A stretch of 64,000 nt of DNA from Chloroflexota bacterium (GCA_016179765.1 JACPCL010000030.1:1-64000); one strand, 5' to 3'; shown: positions 9,271-17,619, numbered from the stretch's first letter. Notes: a model not told the origin generated them from the sequence alone. A program made the numbers and translations.

Positions 9271-9709
9271 GGATCTGGATCTCAGAGATTGCGGTCTGGT
9301 CCCATGGAACCACGCCAGTATACCCCTGCCTCTGGAAACTGGTCAATCATCCCTTTCCTGCATTCCTGTGGATTTCGGACATCCTTAGCTTGTGCCCAGA
9401 CGATTCATCCTCATGCGACGGATAAAGACTCTGAATACCAGACGAAACACCCATGTCTCCGGGATCCTTCCCATCCAGTCCGAAGGGGCGCTTCCCCTTC
9501 AAGAACGTATCACACGCGCCTGGTGCGTCCGTGGAGCTTTTTCATTACATCTGCTTGACATTCCCAGACGAAAGATGTATTAATATGCTCTAATACTGCG
9601 TCCGTCAGTTCTGTTTCTGGCCTTCTGTACCAGCAGGATAGCTCGTGACCGCCTTGTCGTTGCCTGCCCCAGACCTTGTCGCCGCAAGCCGTAACACAAG
9701 GAGTTTACC
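9271..9709 (+). other. Leader region of the binding-protein gene
   Basis: No gene is supported here. The small ORFs are Pro/His/Ser-rich shadows. The only element I can support is the promoter at 9555-9583; the remaining leader to the ATG is about 120 nt and shares the block ACTGCGTCC with the leader of the CoA-transferase gene. Confidence 0.5.
9555..9583 (+). promoter_or_regulatory. Putative sigma70 promoter for the binding protein
   Basis: Perfect TTGACA, 17-base spacer, TATTAA. The spacer and -10 (GACGAAAGATGTATTAA) closely resemble the promoter at 7750-7778 on the opposite strand (23 of 29 positions). Confidence 0.6.
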
Positions 9710-11464
9710 ATGCTGAAAGTCGTTTGGGCTCATCGTCCCTTCCTGCTTTCTCTGTCTGTCGTAATTGGGCTCCTTGGGGCAGCGGCGTGTGGCGGCGCGG
9801 AAGAGCCAACCCCTACCCCCACAGCCACGCTGGCCCCCGTTGTAACGTCCACGATTGCCACCCCTACTCCCACAGCTACAGCCACACCCACGCCAATGCC
9901 GGCCGTCAAGCCCAAGCGTGGCGGCGTCATCAACTACTGGAGTTCCGACGACCCCGTGAGCTTTGATATCCCAAACGCTGCGTCCTCTCGCCACAGCATC
10001 CACAACGCCAAGTTGTACAACAACCTGCTGTGGAACCCCGATGGCAAATCCATCGCCCCTGACGTCGCCGAGTCCTACACCATTAGCACCGACGGCAAGG
10101 TCTGGACCTTCAAACTCCGCAACGATGTACGGTTCCAGTCGTACTCGGATAATCCTGGACCCAGGGATGGCACTCTCCTGACGGCCAAGGACGCAGCGTA
10201 CAGCCTGAAGAGGATGATGGGACTGGTTGACGGGACGACGTCTGAGCGCTGCGGCTGGATCAAGGAGTTCATTGACATTGACCGTCCGGACAGGGGGCTT
10301 GCAGCCGTGGACGACTCCACCCTTCAGGTGTACATGAGTGTGCCGTTTGCCGAATTCCCCAACGTACTGGTCCTTTCCCACTGCGGCCTCTCTCCCGATG
10401 GCACCACAAAGGACATGCTCAAAAAGAGGCCCTATGGGTCCGGCCCCTTCAAGCTGAAGAGCTCCCAACGGGGCGCTCTCTGGGTGTTCGAACGCAACCC
10501 TGATTATTTTGAAGAAGGTGTGCCATACCTGAACGAGATACAGAACATCATCTTCAAGGGGGGCTCCGCAATTATTCAGGCGGCATTCCTGACCGGTCGG
10601 CTGGACATTGATAACACCGCCCCCGACCCGGACAACAAGGCCTCCTACGACAAGATGGTGGCTGAGGGTAAGGTCGTGCTCGATCGGATGCCTGGCACGT
10701 GCACTGTGCAGGGCCTTTACATGAACTCTACCAAGCCACCCTTCAACAATCCGAAGCTGCGCAAGGCGGTCCATCTAGCCCTGGACCGCAAGGGGTATAT
10801 CAATGCCGTGTTCGATGGCGAAGGTGTTCCTGTCACTTTCGTGCCTACCGGAGACGTCCCCTGGTTCCGCACCGAGGAAGACGTATGGAAGTTGCCCGGC
10901 TACCGCCAGCCCAAGGACCAGGACCTGGCAGAGGCAAAGCGCATCATGGCCGAGGAATACCCCAGCGGCCTGGAGGTGAAGCTACTCGCCAGAGACTCTT
11001 CTAACTACCCTGCGATGGCGGAGTTCAACGCTGGGGAGCTAAAGAAAATAGGCATTAACGCCACCATAGAGATTCAGACCTCCGCCGTGCTGTTCCCGAA
11101 CCTCAGCAACTGGAAGTACGACCTAGCCAGCTATTGCATGACGATGATTACCATGACTGCCGCGGAGCAATTCGGCTCCTACTACATCACCGGGGGCTCC
11201 CGAAACTGGATCGGCTACAGCAAGCCCAAGATCGACGAGTTGTTCCCGCGGATGGTGGCCGCGTCAGGAGCAGAGAAGGTCGCCCTGATCAGGGAAATGG
11301 AGCGGATGATGTGGGAAGACATCGCCTACGCGCCCATGGCCGTAGAGATTGGAGCAGAGAGCAGATACGCCTACGTGCAGAACTATCCTACAGCCGATCC
11401 TCGAAAGGGGTTTAGCAACTATAGCACCCAGAGGTGGTCCCTGATTTGGAGGAGCGACGTCTAG
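9710..11464 (+). CDS. ABC transporter substrate-binding lipoprotein, family 5
   Basis: A 584-residue extracytoplasmic solute-binding protein of the DppA/OppA type. The signal peptide ends in a lipobox (LGAAACGG) and is followed by a long Thr-Pro linker (TPTATATPTPMP), typical of Chloroflexota surface lipoproteins. The mature part begins KRGGVINYWSSDDPVSFD and contains the family block TISTDGKVWTFKLRNDVRF, then YGSGPFKLKS and KLRKAVHLALDRKGYI. Such proteins bind peptides, nickel chelates, sugars or other oligomers; the ligand is not evident. The ATG has AAGGAG seven bases upstream and a strong promoter at 9555. No permease or ATPase follows, so it is an orphan in this window. Confidence 0.9.
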   Translation: MLKVVWAHRPFLLSLSVVIGLLGAAACGGAEEPTPTPTATLAPVVTSTIATPTPTATATPTPMPAVKPKRGGVINYWSSDDPVSFDIPNAASSRHSIHNAKLYNNLLWNPDGKSIAPDVAESYTISTDGKVWTFKLRNDVRFQSYSDNPGPRDGTLLTAKDAAYSLKRMMGLVDGTTSERCGWIKEFIDIDRPDRGLAAVDDSTLQVYMSVPFAEFPNVLVLSHCGLSPDGTTKDMLKKRPYGSGPFKLKSSQRGALWVFERNPDYFEEGVPYLNEIQNIIFKGGSAIIQAAFLTGRLDIDNTAPDPDNKASYDKMVAEGKVVLDRMPGTCTVQGLYMNSTKPPFNNPKLRKAVHLALDRKGYINAVFDGEGVPVTFVPTGDVPWFRTEEDVWKLPGYRQPKDQDLAEAKRIMAEEYPSGLEVKLLARDSSNYPAMAEFNAGELKKIGINATIEIQTSAVLFPNLSNWKYDLASYCMTMITMTAAEQFGSYYITGGSRNWIGYSKPKIDELFPRMVAASGAEKVALIREMERMMWEDIAYAPMAVEIGAESRYAYVQNYPTADPRKGFSNYSTQRWSLIWRSDV

Positions 11465-11513
11465 CAGGTTGCGGTAGTCCCAGGCCACGCCGTGCCGGTA
11501 GCGTTCCACGAAC

Positions 11514-11713
11514 TTGTTGACGGCGCTGTGGGCCAAGGCAACCGTTGGGGAACGCCGGAGCATCCTCCTCTCCATGTTGGACGCCATCTACGTGGGCACG
11601 CTAGAGATTATCACGCTGAGACCTGAAAGCGGCATCGCCCTCGTTGTGGAGCCGAAGCTTGGCTTTGAGAAGAGCGATGCCGCTATCGGGTGTTTCTGGT
11701 GGAGACGGGGGAG
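11514..11713 (+). pseudogene. Possible C-terminal remnant of a large serine recombinase
   Basis: A short open stretch reads ALWAKATVGERRSILLSMLD then AIYVGTLEI, SGIALVVEPKLG and GCFWWRRG. The ERRxLLxxMLDAxYV pattern followed by a basic/hydrophobic tail resembles the extreme C-terminus of large serine recombinases. There is no upstream catalytic domain and an in-frame stop lies just before it, so it would be a broken remnant. The frame runs straight into a copy of the ssrA 3-prime end, the expected place for an ssrA-targeting integrase. This is pattern recognition from a short piece; it could be chance. Confidence 0.4.
11691..11713 (+). repeat. Duplicate of the ssrA 3-prime end (att-like direct repeat, distal copy)
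   Basis: Twenty-three bases are identical to 13893-13915, which include the last 17 bases of the tmRNA gene and six bases beyond it; the core is TGGTGGAGACGGGGGAG. The two copies are in the same orientation and bracket 2.2 kb. This is the layout left by site-specific integration at ssrA. Confidence 0.7.
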
Positions 11714-12064
11714 CCCAGAACTCTACGATAACAATCCGGCCCTGATAGCTGAGGAGCGATGGGAGGCGATGCCGGTGGGCTAGTTGTATGCAGCAGACAG
11801 CAGCCATCCCATCTTTCTGATAGCAGCGGCAATGTTCGCGCAACTGTTCAGCCGCAAGCCACAATCAGTCCCAAGGGAGCGCGCAGTCGTTTGTGAAACC
11901 GCTTGTTCTGTCATTCAGCACATCGAGCTACGGTGAACCAACCACTTTGGGAGAGTTTATTAGGAAGGCATGGCTGAAGAAAGGACTCAGGCAACTGAAC
12001 GCGGCCAACTTCGTAGAGTGTCGATAAGATGACGGTCGCGAATTTGCGAGGACTATGTTCCCTC
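11714..12064. other. Gene-free stretch inside the putative island
   Basis: About 350 bp with no family-like frame in either direction. The listed ORFs (11911-12261, 11928-12242) partly overlap the amidase C-terminus in other frames and show no coding features. I see no hairpin or promoter I would defend. Confidence 0.4.
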
Positions 12065-13426
12065 TTAGGCTTTGGCCAAGGGAGGGGCAGGGAGACGACC
12101 GAGCGCCCTCTCGCACCAGGCCCCGATCTGAAGCAGGCGGTAGTCTTGCTTCGGGGCCGCGACGAACTGAAGCCCAAGAGGCAATCCCTCTGCCGAGAGG
12201 CCTCCATTGATAGTGATGGCTGGGTAACCCAAAAGGCTCCACGGGCCAAGGAGCGAGGCATCCCCGGTGCTTGAGAGGCCCTTGGGGGCAGGCGCCGGTG
12301 CTACCGGCATCAGGAGCGCGTCTACGTCGCGGAAGTTGCTCAAGACTTTCATATACAGTAACTGCCGGATCCGCTGGGCCTGCAAGTAGTAGGTCGCGGG
12401 TATGAGAGAAGCAGGTCTTCTATCTCCCACGCCTGCAGTGCCATCTGGCCTGTTGGCTGGCGCAGGACGATGGGCATTGAACGTCGCCCCTTCTACTCCG
12501 AAGATGATCTGGTGCGCGGGCCAGGCCATGCCGAACATCTCGGGTAAGAGGGCATCACGCACCTCGGCTCCAGTTTCCCGTAGTCGTGCCGCTGCCTCGT
12601 CAACGGCCTCCCGCATCACGGGTTGCGAGCGGTCTGGAAAGAAGTTTCGCACGATTCCAATGCGCGGGGGCCGCAATCCCCAAGAATCCAAGCTAGCCGG
12701 CGGCGCAGGGTCCGGGAGGGTGGTGGGATCACGAGGGTCCGGCCCGGCAATGACAGAGAAGACAAGGGCGATGTCTTCCATGCTGAGGCCGATGATGCTT
12801 GTATGATCCAGGGACCATGCGAACGGATAACAACCGAAGCGGCTGATGCGGCCGTAGGTGGGTTTAAGGGCATCTACCCCGCAGTACGCCGCAGGACGGA
12901 GACCCGACCCTACGGTTTGCTCAGCTAGGGCAACGGGAACCATCCGCGCGCCTACGGCGGCCCCGGAACCGCTGCTGGAACCACCGGCTGTGTGCTCCAA
13001 GTTCCACGGGTTGCGAGTGGGGGGCATCCTACCGCCGACTGGCATATGCGTCTTCCCCACGATAAGCGCCCCGGCGGCTTTCAGTCGCGCCACAGGAGTG
13101 GCGTCTTCGGGTTCGGGCACGGGTGTTGGAAGATCACGAAACCCCGTAGGCATGCCCTGCACATGAAACTCATCCTTTATGCCTACGGGCACACCGTGCA
13201 GCGGGCCACGCAGCCTCCCGGCCGCTGCCTCTGCGGTAAGGGACCTGGCTTCGGCTCGCAGCCTCTGCGCGTCCAGGAAGCTCCATGCTTGCACGCGCTC
13301 TTCCATGTTCGCAATCCGGCTCAGCACCGCCTCGGCGACGTCAGTGGGTGTGAGTTCGCCCTTTGCAACGCCATCGGCGATGGCGCCTACCCCTAGTTCA
13401 ATGATTTGAGAAATGGTGAGCGTCAT
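12065..13426 (-). CDS. Amidase signature family hydrolase
   Basis: A 453-residue amidase-signature enzyme. The catalytic Lys is in VPVGIKDEF (residue 84), the Gly/Ser-rich stretch is AGGSSSGSGAAVGA (about 147-160), and the nucleophilic Ser is in TVGSGLRPAA (about 174, compare TGGSIR in most members). The C-terminal LGYPAITINGGLSAEGLPLG block is typical. Such enzymes hydrolyse aliphatic or aromatic amides, or act as subunits in AtzE- or GatA-type complexes. The gene directly upstream encodes a GatC-like small protein, which favours a two-subunit amidase. Both genes lie between the two ssrA-derived repeats. The natural substrate is unknown. Confidence 0.88.
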   Translation of the reverse strand: MTLTISQIIELGVGAIADGVAKGELTPTDVAEAVLSRIANMEERVQAWSFLDAQRLRAEARSLTAEAAAGRLRGPLHGVPVGIKDEFHVQGMPTGFRDLPTPVPEPEDATPVARLKAAGALIVGKTHMPVGGRMPPTRNPWNLEHTAGGSSSGSGAAVGARMVPVALAEQTVGSGLRPAAYCGVDALKPTYGRISRFGCYPFAWSLDHTSIIGLSMEDIALVFSVIAGPDPRDPTTLPDPAPPASLDSWGLRPPRIGIVRNFFPDRSQPVMREAVDEAAARLRETGAEVRDALLPEMFGMAWPAHQIIFGVEGATFNAHRPAPANRPDGTAGVGDRRPASLIPATYYLQAQRIRQLLYMKVLSNFRDVDALLMPVAPAPAPKGLSSTGDASLLGPWSLLGYPAITINGGLSAEGLPLGLQFVAAPKQDYRLLQIGAWCERALGRLPAPPLAKA

Positions 13427-13442
13427 CTGGCCCTCCTCGCGC

Positions 13443-13658
13443 CTAAGATGTCATACCAAACGATGCCGCCGAGTGCGGAAAGTAAAGCGGCTCCACGTCT
13501 TCCGGGACTTCCGCCGCGCTGACTGCTGCCATCGCCTCAGCCAAAGACCGGAGCTGTGTCTCCATCGCACGCGCCGCTTCTGCACCCCAGAGCGCAATCG
13601 CCTGGTTTGTCAGCACAGTTAAGGCCTCGTCCTTCGTCACCTTTGGGTGTAATCGCAT
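13443..13658 (-). CDS. GatC/AtzG-like small amidase partner
   Basis: A 71-residue acidic helical protein ending LAEAMAAVSAAEVPEDVEPLYFP. The pattern of a helix followed by an Asp-Val-Glu-Pro segment resembles GatC and AtzG, which embrace an amidase-signature subunit. It lies 16 bp upstream of the amidase on the same strand, the arrangement seen for atzG-atzE pairs. The functional link is inferred from position and shape; sequence similarity is weak at this length. Confidence 0.55.
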   Translation of the reverse strand: MRLHPKVTKDEALTVLTNQAIALWGAEAARAMETQLRSLAEAMAAVSAAEVPEDVEPLYFPHSAASFGMTS

Positions 13659-13820
13659 TTGTACATCCCTCTACTGCCATCATGAGATGGTACGGTTGTA
13701 CTGCGGGAGATCTTGCCGCCGCCTCCCTTGCCGTAGGGAACACTAGCCGGCGGATGTATTCTAACACACAGAAGTCTCTGCCCAAGCCTACGACATTCCG
13801 CGACCCGATAGCCAGATGAC

Positions 13821-13849
13821 AAAAAAACACCTCTGGGACGCGCCAGAGG
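13821..13849 (-). terminator. Rho-independent terminator of ssrA
   Basis: On the minus strand CCTCTGG-CGCGTC-CCAGAGG forms a 7-bp stem with a 6-base loop, followed by TGTTTTTTT. It lies about 50 bp after the tmRNA 3-prime end and would stop ssrA transcription before the amidase pair. Confidence 0.8.
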
Positions 13850-13892
13850 CGTTCATCTCCATAGGGCCTCCTCGGAAGGTGAGCCCCGGATA

Positions 13893-13915
13893 TGTTTCTG
13901 GTGGAGACGGGGGAG
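13893..13915 (+). repeat. ssrA 3-prime end direct repeat (gene-proximal copy)
   Basis: The chromosomal copy of the 23-bp direct repeat. It contains the 3-prime acceptor strand and CCA of tmRNA (minus strand) and matches 11691-11713 exactly. Confidence 0.7.
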
Positions 13916-14251
13916 AGTTGAACTCCCCGTCCAGAAGATACTCTACGCGGATATGCTACAGGCGTGTCCAGCTTTTAGTGTCTCGCCAGGATGGTGCTCC
14001 GCCGGCGGGATACCCACCCTCGCCAGCCGAAGGTCTTAGGCCCTGCCCATCGGCGTCAGCAGGACAGCACTCCGATTTGAAGTCGCCTGCTCCTTACCCT
14101 CGGAGGTAGGCTTGGGCAGACGTAGCCGCCTTAGGCGGCTAGAGCCAGTTGAGGCTTGGCGTTTACTGTTTTGCCGCCGGTTTAACGAGGTGTGACGGCG
14201 CCTCGGCCTGCAATCCGGCAGAGTCATCCCCTGTCGAACCCACGCGTCCCC
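13899..14251 (-). ncRNA. ssrA: Transfer-messenger RNA (tmRNA)
   Basis: This 353-nt gene is not in the ORF track. The 5-prime end reads GGGGACGCGTGGGTTCGACA, the usual tmRNA start, and the 3-prime end is CGTCTCCACCA. The two form a 7-bp acceptor stem with a G-U at the third pair, as in alanine tRNA. The T-arm GGGAG-TTCAACT-CTCCC is intact. The tag reading frame ends NAKPQLALAA-stop (stop at 14131-14133), probably starting at a GGC codon as GGKTVNAKPQLALAA or one residue shorter. It rescues stalled ribosomes with SmpB, whose gene is at 28551. A TATAAT lies just upstream and a terminator downstream. Confidence 0.95.
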
Positions 14252-14261
14252 TTATGCACCC

Positions 14262-14267
14262 ATTATA
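14262..14267 (-). promoter_or_regulatory. -10 element of the ssrA promoter
   Basis: A perfect TATAAT on the minus strand ends 10 bases before the mature tmRNA 5-prime end. I do not see a good -35 hexamer at the expected distance. Confidence 0.5.
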
Positions 14268-14376
14268 CCATCAGGCGGCTCCCTGTTGGGAAGCAGCTAG
14301 CCAGCCCCAACATCACCACACCCTCCGGAACTCCTCGCCCGCATCCCAACTCTGGCCTAGCAATCAAACCCATGCG

Positions 14377-14404
14377 TTGCCTGGCGCCTTTGAAGGACTA
14401 TAAT
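14377..14404 (+). promoter_or_regulatory. Putative promoter of the histidine kinase operon
   Basis: TTGCCT, 16-base spacer, TATAAT, about 45 bp before the GTG start of the kinase. It is divergent from the ssrA promoter. Confidence 0.5.
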
Positions 14405-14449
14405 AGCCCCGGATGAACGACGGCGCCTTTCATAGCGAGGAGAGTTCAC

Positions 14450-16924
14450 GTGAGGGTGAATTCCTATTCAGCGATGCTGCGCAAGTTTCAGCGCCTCAAT
14501 CTCTGGCCCAGGCTGGCAATAGCTGTAAGCCTGGGCTTCCTCCTCCTGTTTGGCGTATTCAGCCTGCTGAGCCTGCGGGCGGTGAACGATAGCACAGACC
14601 GCATTCTTCAAGAGAGACTCGTGATTGCCCAGATGGCGGCGCGAGAGATAGACGGCCTCCTGGAGCGGAGCTTCTACGAGCTGGAGAAGGCCACGGAGTT
14701 CGCCGCCTTCAATCCGCAGGCTCCTTCCCTCGGAGAAGAGTACCACATGCTGGCCCACTCCTACGGGCGCATTGGGACGCTGTCTCTGGGGGTCCATTTC
14801 CTAGATGCTCAGGGACGAGTGGTGCTCTCTGAGCCTCCTGACAGGCTGCCCCAGGGTGCTGATCTCTCCACGGAGAACCATGTTCGTCAGGTGATACAGA
14901 CGCGCAGCCGAAGCGTCTCTGACCCTTTTGTTGACCCGGCCACCAGCAGACCCGCCGTGGCCCTCACGATTCCCATATTTGCTCCTGACGGCGCCCTCAT
15001 CTCTTTGCTCACTGGCCTCATTGACCTCTCCAGCGTAGAGGTGATTAGCCCCTTGGAACACGCCCGCGACCTGGGGCACACCGGCCATGCGGAACTGGTG
15101 GATAGCAGGGGGCTCGTCGTCGCCGCTACCGGCGGCGGCGGTTTTCTGAAACCCGGCGAGCACCTCTCCTATTACCTGAAAAGGTTCAAAGAAGGGGGGC
15201 CCGGGGTAGAGAACGTGCCCTATGTCCCCTGGCATCCCTTGCCAGAGGGCGTCAACGCGGGCAAGCACGTCATGGCCTTCGCACCCCTCACTTCAGCCCC
15301 TTGGGGACTTTCCGTTGGGGGCACAGACTCCGAAACCTTCGCGCCAGCGAGGAAACTACGAAACACCATTTTCCTGGCCGGAGCGCTCACACTTGCCTTC
15401 TTATGGGTCTTGACATTGATCGGCGCTAGGCTCCTGGTCCGTCCTGTGCGCGCCCTGACGACAGCAGCCCAACGGATGACCTCTGGGAATCTGGGCGAGT
15501 CTATCAAGGTGCCAGAAGGAGGAGAGATAGGCGTTTTAGGTGAGAGCCTGGAGGCCATGCGGGTACAACTCAGGTCTTCCCTGGACCAGGTGCGAAGGTG
15601 GGGGGAGGAGCTGGAGGTGAAAGTCGCCCAGCGAACGGAGGAGCTGGCGGCTCGGAACCGCCAGTTGGCCGCCGTGTCCGCCGTTGCCACCGCAGCCAAC
15701 GAGATCCGAGACCAGGATGGGATGCTGAATCGCTGCTTGGAGGTTGTCCTAGAGCATACACGAATGGATGCGGCAGCCATCCGCCTCTTGGATGGGGCCA
15801 GCAACCACCTGGTCGTAGCCGGCGCCAAGGGAGACTATTTGGACCTGCCCTGCGCCAACCAAGCTGTGGGTCTCCACGAGTGCCCCTGTGGCTACGTAGC
15901 ATCCAACGGTATCCCCCTGTACCTTGGTCATGAGGAGCGCCAGCGCTTCCAGCCTGTGTGCCAAGCACCCCTCCACCACGCCGTATCTGTGCTGCCCCTG
16001 AAATCCCCAAAGGGAGTCCTGGGGGTGCTGTACCTATCTCGTGGCCAAGGGGTCGTGCCAAGTTCTGAGGAGCGCAACACCCTGGCCGCCATCTGCAACC
16101 AGATAGCGGTCGCCATTGAAAGCGCAAATCTGCTCGGCGAGTTGCGTCGGGTGGAGGCTCAGCGAGAACTGGACCGGATCAAGGCCGAGTTTATCTCCGC
16201 CATCTCCCACGAGCTGCGGACGCCCCTGGGGTTCATCAAGGGGTATGCTACCACCTTGTTGAGAGACGATATATCGGTAGACCCCGCCACGCGCCAGGAG
16301 TTCTTGCAGGTCATTGACGAGGAGTCAACCAAGCTCCAGCGCATGATTGACGAATTGCTGGACGCTTCCCGCCTACAGGCGGGAAGGCTCCAAATGGACC
16401 GCACCAGTGTCAGCTTAAGAGGCCTGTTAGAGGCCGCCCTGCACAGAGCCACCCCCGGCCTTCAACAGGCTGGCCACGCCCTTGAAGTCACCTTACCCAC
16501 AGAAAGCACTACCGTCCTGGCCGATGCAGGCAGGATTGAGCAAGTGCTACATAACCTGCTGGACAACGCCGCCCGCTATTCAGACCCCGGCTCCCCTATT
16601 GAGGTAGCAGCCACGGTGAGTGAGCGGCGCGTCTTCGTCAGCGTTAAGGACCACGGCGATGGTATTTCAACCCATGAGCTGGAACGGGTCTTTGAGCCGT
16701 TCTACCGAGGAGAAAACTCACGCCGGCGAGGCGCCTGGGGCGCCGGCCTCGGCCTCGCCATATGCAAAGGTATCGTTGAGTCCCACGGCGGTCATCTGGG
16801 GGTGGAAAGCACCCCGGGCGCGGGAAGCACCTTCCTCTTCACCCTTCCTCTGGCAGAACGGGCTGAAGCGGAGGGTACGGAGCAAGAGCTCGCCAGCACG
16901 GTCATGAAAAAGGGAGAGGGATGA
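14450..16924 (+). CDS. Membrane sensor histidine kinase (Cache-HAMP-GAF-HisKA-HATPase)
   Basis: An 824-residue hybrid-input kinase. Order of parts: first membrane helix about 20-42, an extracytoplasmic dCache-like sensor about 45-300, second membrane helix about 305-328, HAMP to about 380, coiled coil, GAF about 415-560, HisKA with the phosphoacceptor His587 in ISHELRTPL, and HATPase with NLLDNAARYS, KDHGDGIS and WGAGLGLAICKGIVESHGG. The GAF domain has a Cys cluster (LPCANQ, HECPCGYV, QPVCQAP) that could bind a metal or sense redox state. Start is GTG after GAGGAGAG. It overlaps the regulator by ATGA, so the two are translated together. It probably controls the redox genes downstream. Confidence 0.92.
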   Translation: MRVNSYSAMLRKFQRLNLWPRLAIAVSLGFLLLFGVFSLLSLRAVNDSTDRILQERLVIAQMAAREIDGLLERSFYELEKATEFAAFNPQAPSLGEEYHMLAHSYGRIGTLSLGVHFLDAQGRVVLSEPPDRLPQGADLSTENHVRQVIQTRSRSVSDPFVDPATSRPAVALTIPIFAPDGALISLLTGLIDLSSVEVISPLEHARDLGHTGHAELVDSRGLVVAATGGGGFLKPGEHLSYYLKRFKEGGPGVENVPYVPWHPLPEGVNAGKHVMAFAPLTSAPWGLSVGGTDSETFAPARKLRNTIFLAGALTLAFLWVLTLIGARLLVRPVRALTTAAQRMTSGNLGESIKVPEGGEIGVLGESLEAMRVQLRSSLDQVRRWGEELEVKVAQRTEELAARNRQLAAVSAVATAANEIRDQDGMLNRCLEVVLEHTRMDAAAIRLLDGASNHLVVAGAKGDYLDLPCANQAVGLHECPCGYVASNGIPLYLGHEERQRFQPVCQAPLHHAVSVLPLKSPKGVLGVLYLSRGQGVVPSSEERNTLAAICNQIAVAIESANLLGELRRVEAQRELDRIKAEFISAISHELRTPLGFIKGYATTLLRDDISVDPATRQEFLQVIDEESTKLQRMIDELLDASRLQAGRLQMDRTSVSLRGLLEAALHRATPGLQQAGHALEVTLPTESTTVLADAGRIEQVLHNLLDNAARYSDPGSPIEVAATVSERRVFVSVKDHGDGISTHELERVFEPFYRGENSRRRGAWGAGLGLAICKGIVESHGGHLGVESTPGAGSTFLFTLPLAERAEAEGTEQELASTVMKKGEG

Positions 16925-17619
16925 TGTCGGAAGAGCGCATCCTGGTAGTAGACGATGAACCACGCTACCTGCGCCTCATCCGCTTCAATCTGGAGACGGC
17001 GGGCTATCGTGTGACGGGCGCCGCCACGGGCGAGGAGGCCCTGGTCCTCTTAGCCGACTACCCCCCAGAGCTGGTAGTCCTGGATATCATGCTCCCGGGC
17101 CAAGATGGCTTTGAGGTATGCACCCGCATCCGGAAGGTATCAGACGTGCCCATCATCATGCTGACCGCCAGGGGCGCCGAGGCGGACAAGGTGAAAGGGC
17201 TACGCCTTGGGGCCGATGATTACGTGGTGAAGCCCTTCTCCGCCCAGGAGCTCCTGGCCCGAGTGGAGGCAGTCCTGCGCCGGGCTCGCTCAGCCGAAAC
17301 GCCTGGCCTGCAGACCCCCTTCGCCATAGGCGCCCTGCGGGTGGACTTCCTGACCAGAAAGGTCACGATGGGGGAGCGGGAGGTACGGCTATCTCCCACC
17401 GAATACCGGGTCCTCCGTTATCTCGCCCTTAATGCCGGCAAAGTAGTCACCCAGGACGACCTGTTGGAGAAGGTCTGGGGAGCAGGTTACCGGGGCGAAC
17501 ACGAGGTGCTGCGGGTCACCGTATGGCGACTGCGTCAACGGCTAGAGGACGACCCGCAACATCCGCGATTCATCGTCACTGTCCCCGGAGTGGGCTATCT
17601 CCTGGAAAGTCCCACGTAA
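16921..17619 (+). CDS. OmpR/PhoB-family response regulator
   Basis: A 232-residue regulator. The receiver domain has the acidic pair in VVDDEP, the phosphoacceptor Asp55 in LVVLDIMLPGQDG, the Thr in IIMLTARG and the Lys in DDYVVKPFS. The C-terminal winged helix contains LSPTEYRVLRYLALNAGKVV and the recognition-helix region EVLRVTVWRLRQRLEDDP. It partners the kinase immediately upstream (4-base overlap). A terminator follows at 17645, and a set of 11-bp phased repeats typical of OmpR-type sites lies before the next gene, so it is likely to act on the cupredoxin/cytochrome genes. Confidence 0.93.
   Translation: MMSEERILVVDDEPRYLRLIRFNLETAGYRVTGAATGEEALVLLADYPPELVVLDIMLPGQDGFEVCTRIRKVSDVPIIMLTARGAEADKVKGLRLGADDYVVKPFSAQELLARVEAVLRRARSAETPGLQTPFAIGALRVDFLTRKVTMGEREVRLSPTEYRVLRYLALNAGKVVTQDDLLEKVWGAGYRGEHEVLRVTVWRLRQRLEDDPQHPRFIVTVPGVGYLLESPT

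Noticed and set aside
9108-9350. FMN riboswitch upstream of ribBA
   Set aside because: None of the conserved FMN-aptamer blocks is present; the sequence is a MITE-like repeat and unremarkable DNA.
9605-10774. Minus-strand ORF of 389 residues
   Set aside because: Antisense to the binding protein, with a low-complexity Gly/Arg stretch opposite the Thr-Pro linker.
11264-11587. Minus-strand ORF with KFVERYRHGVAWDYRNLL
   Set aside because: The segment looks protein-like over about 19 residues, but most of the ORF is antisense to the binding protein and no family could be named.
13816-14109. Plus-strand ORF containing GELNSPSRRY
   Set aside because: This is the antisense reading of the tmRNA 3-prime end, a common false protein near ssrA.
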